Of a stretch of 64,000 nucleotides of DNA, positions 58,500-64,000 are shown piece after piece. The translations under genes were made by a program, and so were the position numbers. Source of the stretch: Marinobacterium lutimaris (GTDB taxonomy: Bacteria; Pseudomonadota; Gammaproteobacteria; Pseudomonadales; Balneatricaceae); NCBI RefSeq assembly GCF_900108065.1, contig NZ_FNVQ01000003.1, positions 434,001 through 498,000 on the forward strand, given 5' to 3'. How positions within the stretch are numbered: the stretch's first letter is position 1; each line of letters starts with the position of its first letter. Below the pieces are notes generated by a model. That model did no database searches. It was not told where the DNA came from and worked only from the letters and a program-made list of their open reading frames with translations.

Positions 58500-59428
58500 T
58501 CGTTTATGACAGAACCGACATAATAGTCAGAATTCAACACACCCATATCGACCAGCTTTTGGTTGAACTCGCGCAGACGCTGGCTCAACTCCTCTCTCGA
58601 TGCCTGGTAATCGGCTAACCGCTGGCTACGTGCTTCATCCTGCTGCTGCAGGTTATCGAAAAATTCCCCGACCCTGGACACCAGCGCATCGCTGCGCTCG
58701 CTATTGCTTCCGGCCGAATCAGACTCGGGAGACAATAGCTGTGGTGCAACACTTTCTGATGCAATAGCCTGGACCGCTGCCGGGTTCTGAGCCGCAGCAG
58801 GAACTGCAGCAGATGCCTGATCGGCTCCAGTTTGCCCGGTGTCCTGGTCCTGGGCGGCAGCCAGAGGGTTTTCACCTTCCTGCTGCTCAAGGGAAGAAAG
58901 CTCGGCCTGCGCCTCATTCACAATCTGACGAGCCGCCTGAGCTACGGCTCGGTCCTGTGAAGAAGGTTCTGCCGGCGCCAGCGCTGCGCTGGCCACCTGT
59001 CTAGCCATCTGTATATCACGCTGAGGATCACCACTTCTGCCCGGCATCTGCACGCTGACTTCACCACCGACCGCATAAAGCCGCCCGTCGGGGCCTTTTT
59101 CATAGGTGTAAGAAGCGGCTCCGGTCAGCGAGCCTCCGGCGTTTTGATGCGCCTGTTCGTGGGTGCGCACCTCTCGGTCACGGGCGCTGAGTTCCTGAAT
59201 GATCTGCTGCTCTTGGGTATTAGGATCTAACTGAGCGGCGTTAGCGCTAGACCCCACCCGCTGATCATTGCGAAGATCTGGCTCTCCTGCGCCCGTCACT
59301 GCCGAAGTCGCAGCATCCGCGGGCTGAGTTACACTTTCGGCGGACGTGCGCGCGGATTCATCCTGAACCGAAGGCGTGCCTGGACGATAAGCCTGTTGAG
59401 TGTATGTACTAGTGATCGATGTAATCAT
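58490..59428 (-). CDS. Putative HExxH metalloprotease, SprA-related family
   Basis: The protein is 312 aa. A low-complexity N-terminus (1-75, rich in Ser, Thr and Ala) precedes the conserved block (about 78-170): LSARDREVRTHEQAHQNAGG (H90-E91-xx-H94), ASYTYEKGPDGRLYAVGGEV, and DIQMARQVASAALAPAEPSSQDRAVAQAA. This is the SprA-related/CJM1_0395-like family annotated as putative metalloproteases on the HExxH motif alone. There is no signal peptide or membrane helix. The rest is Gln/Ala/Ser-rich with a C-terminal coiled coil. Substrate and function are unknown. Confidence 0.75.
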   Translation of the reverse strand: MITSITSTYTQQAYRPGTPSVQDESARTSAESVTQPADAATSAVTGAGEPDLRNDQRVGSSANAAQLDPNTQEQQIIQELSARDREVRTHEQAHQNAGGSLTGAASYTYEKGPDGRLYAVGGEVSVQMPGRSGDPQRDIQMARQVASAALAPAEPSSQDRAVAQAARQIVNEAQAELSSLEQQEGENPLAAAQDQDTGQTGADQASAAVPAAAQNPAAVQAIASESVAPQLLSPESDSAGSNSERSDALVSRVGEFFDNLQQQDEARSQRLADYQASREELSQRLREFNQKLVDMGVLNSDYYVGSVINDQA

Positions 59429-59477
59429 CTTGAAAACCGAGATTCACTGCACGTTATCAATGACCGGACCTCGCCCC

Positions 59478-59738
59478 TCAGGCGAAAGTATCCACATTCT
59501 GGCCAAGCGTGAGCCCCAGCGCCTCGGACGGCGCCTCGACAATTTTCGTACTCGCGGCCGGTGCATTCGCATCCACGCTCGCTTCCTGAAGGCTGGGATT
59601 CACTGCAACGCCGGAGGCCTGCTCCGGCGCATCTGGCTGACCACTACCCTGTAGATCGCTGGAAGCACGCTGAACACCGTCGAGACTGCGGTTGGACGCA
59701 TACAGCGATGCGCTTTGAGCTGTCAAACCGTTAATCAT
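59478..59738 (-). CDS. Small low-complexity protein of unknown function
   Basis: The protein is 86 aa from the ATG at 59738; an in-frame TTG four codons upstream is also possible. It begins MINGLTAQSASLYASNRSLDGVQ and is otherwise rich in Ala, Ser, Gln and Pro, with no Cys, signal peptide or membrane helix. I recognise no family. It lies 49 bp upstream of the HExxH gene in the same direction, so the two may form a pair. Codon use looks like its neighbours, which supports it as real, but only weakly. Confidence 0.5.
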   Translation of the reverse strand: MINGLTAQSASLYASNRSLDGVQRASSDLQGSGQPDAPEQASGVAVNPSLQEASVDANAPAASTKIVEAPSEALGLTLGQNVDTFA

Positions 59739-59891
59739 AACTGTACTCAAGCAATTTTCTTTTGAATTTAACCTACGGGAATACCGTAAGTTACGCTCTA
59801 AGACTCACTCTTCACAGTCACCCTTTAGGTGATATTCAGGATGAATCACTCATTTCGAGAGATTCAGTATAGCGCCTGAAACAGGGTTTGT

Positions 59892-60584
59892 TCACTTTTT
59901 GAACACTTCGATCGCACTAAGATCCAGATGAGCAGCGACCTGTTCCGGCGACGGATCACTCAGATGAGGCACCACACCCAGCAGGGGTGCATGCAGAGCA
60001 CCCTTCAGCGTATCGATATTCTCCTGCAGTACGGCCATCTCAGGATCCACAACGTTGGCAACCCAACCCGCCAGCTGCAGCCCGTCGCGGGAGATCGCCT
60101 CTGCCGTCAGCAGAGCGTGGCTGATACAGCCCAGCTTCATCCCCACTACGAGAATCACCGGCAGCTCCATCAACTGAGGAACACGTGACAGCATCTCGCG
60201 ACTGCTCAAGGGAACCCGCCAGCCTCCGGCCCCCTCGACCAATGCAAAGTCGGCGGGCTGCATCAGCGCACCACGGCAAAAAGCCGCGATACGGTCGGCA
60301 CTGAGCCGGCGCTCTTCTCGCTGAGCGGCCAGGTGGGGCGCCATCGGCTCGGCCAGTGCTATGGGGTTAACCTGCTGGTAGGGCAATTGCACACTGGCAG
60401 TGGCCTGCAGAATCAACGCATCACTGTTACGCAGCCCCTCGCCATGGTCCTCGCAACCCGCAGCCACCGGCTTCAGGCCGATGGTTCTCAGGCCAAGTTC
60501 ATTGGCGTGATGCAGCAGCCCCGCGCTGACTAGGGTTTTGCCAGCGTCGGTATCGGTTCCGGTAATAAAGAAGGTCTTTTTCAC
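59892..60584 (-). CDS. bioD: Dethiobiotin synthetase
   Basis: The protein is 230 aa. I chose the GTG at 60582-60584, which overlaps the bioC stop as GTGA; the frame also extends to a TTG at 60602. The P-loop is FITGTDTDAGKTLVS, followed by GLKPVAAGCED and LVEGAGGWRVPLS. It closes the ureido ring of dethiobiotin using CO2 and ATP. It is the last gene of bioB-F-H-C-D; no clear terminator was seen after it. Confidence 0.95.
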   Translation of the reverse strand: MKKTFFITGTDTDAGKTLVSAGLLHHANELGLRTIGLKPVAAGCEDHGEGLRNSDALILQATASVQLPYQQVNPIALAEPMAPHLAAQREERRLSADRIAAFCRGALMQPADFALVEGAGGWRVPLSSREMLSRVPQLMELPVILVVGMKLGCISHALLTAEAISRDGLQLAGWVANVVDPEMAVLQENIDTLKGALHAPLLGVVPHLSDPSPEQVAAHLDLSAIEVFKK

Positions 60585-61384
60585 GACTGCGGCTTTCTCC
60601 AATGGCAGAAATAAAGTTCATAGCTTGCCGGCAAGGCTCCGGATGTGAGTCTCGTCCGCTCGTAAGCCTGGGTCAGTTTCCTCAGGCGTTCTCGGGTCGA
60701 CAGGCCTTGATGGCTGCGGGCGTTAACATTATGTGCACCCAGCGCCTTGAGCTCATGCGTCAGCTGGCCGAGTTTGCCATATTCCAGCACGCGAAGCTGC
60801 GCCTCCTGCTTTACCGGCTCCAGTACAACAGCAGCTTCGTTAACCTGTGCCAGAGGCAGAAACTCATTCACATGGCAATCATCATCCACCGCCGCCCAGG
60901 CCCGCTTTAGTTCGACCAGCGTCGCCGGGCCAAGCGTAGCTACCAGAACCTGACCGCCTGGCTTTAGCACGCGCGCAAGTTCAGCAAACAGCAGCTCGGG
61001 GCACTCACACCACTGCACCGCCAGGCTGGAGAACACCAGATCGACACTGTTATCCGCGAGCGGCAACTGCTCAGCGTCGCCACAAACGTGTTTGTGCTGC
61101 GCCAGCGCGTGTCGGTCACGGGCATACGCCAGCATTCCCTCTGCCAGATCCAGGCTCAGCAGCAGCGCCTGTGGATAACGTGCTCTGAGCTGCGGCGAGG
61201 CGTAACCGGTGCCGCTGCCCAGATCCATCACCACCTTGGGCTCGATATCAGGAAGCCAGGATAATAAACAGTCGGCTGTATCGCGCTGCAGCCCGGCGAC
61301 GCTGTCATAGGTTGGCGCCGCGCGGCTGAATGAGTTTGCCACCAGCCGCTTATCTCTCAGCTTATCTTTCACCATCGCCGTCAT
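60581..61384 (-). CDS. bioC: Malonyl-ACP O-methyltransferase BioC
   Basis: The protein is 267 aa. The N-terminal NSFSRAAPTYDSVAGLQRD and the SAM motif VVMDLGSGTGYAS are typical of BioC, with LVFSSLAVQWCECP following. It methylates the malonyl free carboxyl so that fatty-acid enzymes can build the pimeloyl chain. The start overlaps the bioH stop as ATGA. Having bioC and bioH together defines the E. coli-type pathway. Confidence 0.95.
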   Translation of the reverse strand: MTAMVKDKLRDKRLVANSFSRAAPTYDSVAGLQRDTADCLLSWLPDIEPKVVMDLGSGTGYASPQLRARYPQALLLSLDLAEGMLAYARDRHALAQHKHVCGDAEQLPLADNSVDLVFSSLAVQWCECPELLFAELARVLKPGGQVLVATLGPATLVELKRAWAAVDDDCHVNEFLPLAQVNEAAVVLEPVKQEAQLRVLEYGKLGQLTHELKALGAHNVNARSHQGLSTRERLRKLTQAYERTRLTSGALPASYELYFCHWRKPQS

Positions 61385-62154
61385 AACACCGCCTCAGCCG
61401 AGCGCTCTGCGAGAGCGTTTAACGCTGCGTCAAACCGTTCAGGCTCTGCCAGAAAAGGCAGATGCGCCGAGTGTTCGAACAGCTGCACTTCTATGGCTTG
61501 ATTAAGCTCAGCGATGGCGTCAGCAAGCGCAGCGGGCACCAGTTGATCATGCAGCCCCAGCAACAGAGTGGTTGGCACGGAAAGCGCGCGCAGCTGGGGG
61601 CGCAGGTCCTCACGCAACAGATCGAGCGTCGACCCCAGCGCCGCAGGCTCGGCTCCGGCTATAACCCGTTTCAGCTGTTTAAGCTCGTCACGGGCGCTCT
61701 GGCTGCCCTGGGTCTGCAGCATGGCAAAACGGCTCAGGGTTTTAGCGGGGTTCAGTGCAACTCCGTCAGCGAAGGCTTCGAACACCTCGCTGTCCATGGC
61801 GCTGGTCCAGCCGTCGCGCTGAATAAAGCAGGGCGACGCCGCCACCATCAGCAACCCGCTGACCCGGGACGGCGCAACACTGGCAACTTGAAGCGCCAAC
61901 GCTCCACCGAGCGACCAACCGATCCAGAGCGCTTTTTGCGGCGCTATCTCAAGCAGCGCTTCGGCGGTAGCCGCGACCGAGTCATTCTCAGTAGCCGCTG
62001 ACTTGCCGAGGCCAGGAATATCGATCAGGGTCAGACGGTAATGCGGGCTCAACCTATCGATCACCGGCGCCCATATATCGCTGGATAATCCCCAGCCGTG
62101 CAGCAACACCAGCTCTGGTCCGCTATTGCCGTGATGCTCCAGATACAGGCTCAC
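61381..62154 (-). CDS. bioH: Pimeloyl-ACP methyl ester carboxylesterase BioH
   Basis: The protein is 257 aa, starting at GTG (62152-62154), which overlaps the bioF stop as GTGA. The alpha/beta-hydrolase features are [12 protein letters not shown], nucleophile GWSLGG, acid in [10 protein letters not shown], and catalytic His in [13 protein letters not shown]. It removes the methyl group that BioC added, releasing pimeloyl-ACP. In E. coli bioH is unlinked, whereas here it is inside the operon, as in Pseudomonas. Confidence 0.94.
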   Translation of the reverse strand: MSLYLEHHGNSGPELVLLHGWGLSSDIWAPVIDRLSPHYRLTLIDIPGLGKSAATENDSVAATAEALLEIAPQKALWIGWSLGGALALQVASVAPSRVSGLLMVAASPCFIQRDGWTSAMDSEVFEAFADGVALNPAKTLSRFAMLQTQGSQSARDELKQLKRVIAGAEPAALGSTLDLLREDLRPQLRALSVPTTLLLGLHDQLVPAALADAIAELNQAIEVQLFEHSAHLPFLAEPERFDAALNALAERSAEAVL

Positions 62155-63317
62155 GCGACACCTCCACGCAGTTCGTCAAGCGCCGCCAGCAGGCGGTCCA
62201 CCTGCTGCTCGCTGTGGGTCGCGCTCAGCGTCACTCTCAGGCGCGAACTACCCGCCGGGACGGTAGGCGGACGAATAGCGGAAACGAACAGCCCCCGCGT
62301 CTCAAGGCCCTCACTGAGACGCATAGCCTCGGCCGCATCGCCGATCATGATCGGCTGGATCGGCGTTTCAGAAGCCATCAGCTCATAACCCAGTTGCTGG
62401 GCACCACTGCGAAAACGCTGAATCAATGCCTGAAGCTTTTCTCGCCGCCAGCTCTCTTCCCTGACCAGCTTGAGGCTCGCCAGCGTCGCCCAGGCTACGG
62501 CCGGCGGCATGCTGGTGGTGTAGATATAGCTGCGAGCAAACTGGATCAGCGTTTCGATCAGCGCTTCACTGCCGGCCACAAAAGCACCGGCGGTGCCAAA
62601 TCCTTTGCCCAGGGTCCCCATCAGTACCGGCACATCGGACTGACTGAGACCAAACTGCTCGACACAACCGGCGCCGGTCTGGCCTAAAACGCCCATACCA
62701 TGAGCATCGTCCACCATCAGCCAGGCGCCCGCCTCACGGCTGGTGCGCGCCAGCTCCGGCAGGTCAGCGATATCGCCGTCCATGCTGAAGACGCCATCGG
62801 TGACCACCAGCTTGCGGCGCGCGTCGCTCTTATCCAGACGCTGTTTCAGGCTGGCGGCATCGTTATGCAGATAGCGTTGAAAACGGGCGCCGGAAAGAAG
62901 ACCGCCATCGAGCAGAGAGGCGTGGTTGAGGCGATCCTCAAACACCGCATCCTGTTTATCCAGCAGCGCATTGATCACACCAAGGTTGGCCATGTAACCG
63001 GTGGAGAACAGCAGTGCTCTGGGCCGTCCGGTCCACTCGGCCAGCGCCTCCTCCAACTCGTGGTGCGCACTGGAGTGCCCCATCACCAGGTGGGATGCGC
63101 CGCCGCCGACGCCGAAACGCTCGACACCCTCGATCATCGCCTGTTTCAGTGCCGGATGGTTGGCCAGGCCCAGGTAATCGTTGGAGCAGAACGCGAGACA
63201 ATTTTGACCATCAACACTGACTTCAGGCCCCTGGGGCGATTCCAGCAGACGGCGGCGGCGATAAAGGTGGGCGGTGCGGCGCTCTTGCAGCGCCGCCTCC
63301 AGTTGATCGAAGGACAT
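62151..63317 (-). CDS. bioF: 8-amino-7-oxononanoate synthase
   Basis: The protein is 388 aa. It contains [12 protein letters not shown], the PLP-stacking region [22 protein letters not shown], and the PLP-Lys motif in [11 protein letters not shown]. It condenses pimeloyl-ACP with alanine. It is 5 bp after bioB, with AGG close to the ATG. Confidence 0.96.
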   Translation of the reverse strand: MSFDQLEAALQERRTAHLYRRRRLLESPQGPEVSVDGQNCLAFCSNDYLGLANHPALKQAMIEGVERFGVGGGASHLVMGHSSAHHELEEALAEWTGRPRALLFSTGYMANLGVINALLDKQDAVFEDRLNHASLLDGGLLSGARFQRYLHNDAASLKQRLDKSDARRKLVVTDGVFSMDGDIADLPELARTSREAGAWLMVDDAHGMGVLGQTGAGCVEQFGLSQSDVPVLMGTLGKGFGTAGAFVAGSEALIETLIQFARSYIYTTSMPPAVAWATLASLKLVREESWRREKLQALIQRFRSGAQQLGYELMASETPIQPIMIGDAAEAMRLSEGLETRGLFVSAIRPPTVPAGSSRLRVTLSATHSEQQVDRLLAALDELRGGVA

Positions 63318-63322
63318 GGTGA

Positions 63323-64000
63323 TCAGTTAACCGCGTCGTAGAACAGGGCATCGTCCTTACGCGCCTGCAGGTTGCGAGTGATCGCCTCTTCCTGTTCGGC
63401 GTCGGTCTGTTCGATACGCTGCTCCACGTTGATACCGAGGCGCTTGAACAGCTGCAGGTCGCGGTTGGTTTCCGGGTTCGGCGTGGTCAGCAGGCACTCA
63501 CCGTAGAAGATGGAGTTAGCGCCGGCGAAGAAGGTCATCGCCTGCATCTCGTCGGACATCTGCTCACGGCCAGCGGACAGGCGCACGTGGGATTTCGGCA
63601 TCAGGATACGCGCCACCGCGATATTGCGGACAAACTCCAGCGGGTCCAGGTCTTCCACATTTTCCAGCGGCGTGCCTTCCACCTTCACCAGCATGTTGAT
63701 CGGCACCGATTCCGGCTGCTGCGGCAGGTTGGCTAGCTGCTTGAGCAGGCCGATTCGGTCGTTGGCGGTTTCGCCCATACCAAGGATGCCGCCGCTGCAG
63801 ATCTTCATACCCGCATCGCGCACATGGCCCAGGGTATCGAGGCGATCCTGGTAGGTGCGGGTGGTGATGATCTTGTCGTAGAACTCCGGTGAGGTATCCA
63901 GGTTATGGTTGTAGTAATCGAGCCCGGCTTCGGCCAGCTGATCCGCCTGATGCTCTTTCAGCATCCCCAGGGTCATGCAGGTTTCCAGCCCCAGCTCCTT
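63323..64000 (-). CDS. bioB: Biotin synthase, C-terminal part
   Basis: The gene is cut by the right window edge; the last 225 residues are present. The frame continues to the last base ([12 protein letters not shown]...), so the start codon and the radical-SAM CxxxCxxC motif lie outside. Visible family motifs are [48 protein letters not shown] and [16 protein letters not shown]. It inserts sulfur into dethiobiotin. It is the first gene of bioBFHCD; the operon promoter is not in view. Confidence 0.97.
   Translation of the reverse strand, partial: KELGLETCMTLGMLKEHQADQLAEAGLDYYNHNLDTSPEFYDKIITTRTYQDRLDTLGHVRDAGMKICSGGILGMGETANDRIGLLKQLANLPQQPESVPINMLVKVEGTPLENVEDLDPLEFVRNIAVARILMPKSHVRLSAGREQMSDEMQAMTFFAGANSIFYGECLLTTPNPETNRDLQLFKRLGINVEQRIEQTDAEQEEAITRNLQARKDDALFYDAVN

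Overview
The window is an ordinary, densely packed gammaproteobacterial chromosome segment of fairly high GC. Its gene orders match the Pseudomonadales/Oceanospirillales pattern: rplM-rpsI-petABC-sspAB, dolP-diaA-yraN-lpoA-rsmI, gyrA-serC-pheA-hisC-tyrA/aroA-cmk-rpsA-ihfB-lapAB-pyrF, ubiG-mupP-yciK and bioBFHCD. A marine Oceanospirillaceae-type organism (Marinobacterium-like) is my best guess from gene content and order. That placement is an inference and was not tested.

Layout. 1-4.8 kb: start of rsmI, divergent from lpoA-yraN-diaA-dolP, then convergent sspA/sspB. 4.8-11.1 kb: cytochrome bc1 (petABC), ribosomal proteins L13/S9, zapE and an LrgAB pair. 11.1-11.6 kb: two identical tRNA-Pro(CGG) genes, each with its own promoter. 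11.9-22.3 kb: a pyruvate/lactate module of aceE-aceF and pdhR, with a divergent D-lactate dehydrogenase, a universal stress protein and an AEC transporter. A textbook PdhR-type palindrome lies between pdhR and the lactate dehydrogenase gene. 22.3-36.1 kb: a long leftward block for aromatic amino acids, serine, pyrimidines, nucleotides, translation and LPS control, headed by gyrA. 36.3-43.3 kb: ubiG-mupP-yciK, rluB, an H-NS protein, yciO, rnm, yciB, yciI and an OmpA-family protein. 43.5-49.5 kb: purL, mltF, tadA. 49.5-51.4 kb: an AT-richer, mostly gene-free interval carrying only a YrbL-family kinase-like gene. 51.5-59.7 kb: guaB-guaA, xseA, an M23 peptidase, an FKBP isomerase, a YbfF esterase, a putative HExxH metalloprotease and a small unknown protein. 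59.9-64 kb: the tightly overlapped biotin operon, with bioB cut by the window end.

Most genes are intact, standard-length housekeeping genes. The strongest anomaly is the AroA (EPSP synthase) half of the TyrA-AroA fusion. Its reading frame is intact, but several residues normally required for catalysis are replaced (K to R, R to E, D to N, KE to LS, H to P). This suggests a pseudoenzyme or repurposed domain and predicts a second aroA elsewhere. The neighbouring PheA dehydratase domain is also unusual at conserved motifs. Other points of interest are the PdhR operator inside a pdhR promoter, a HexR-like palindrome at the aceE promoter, a five-codon leader ORF coupled to yrbL, and the uncharacterised HExxH protein with its small neighbour. 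I found no CRISPR array, insertion sequence, prophage or classical defence system.
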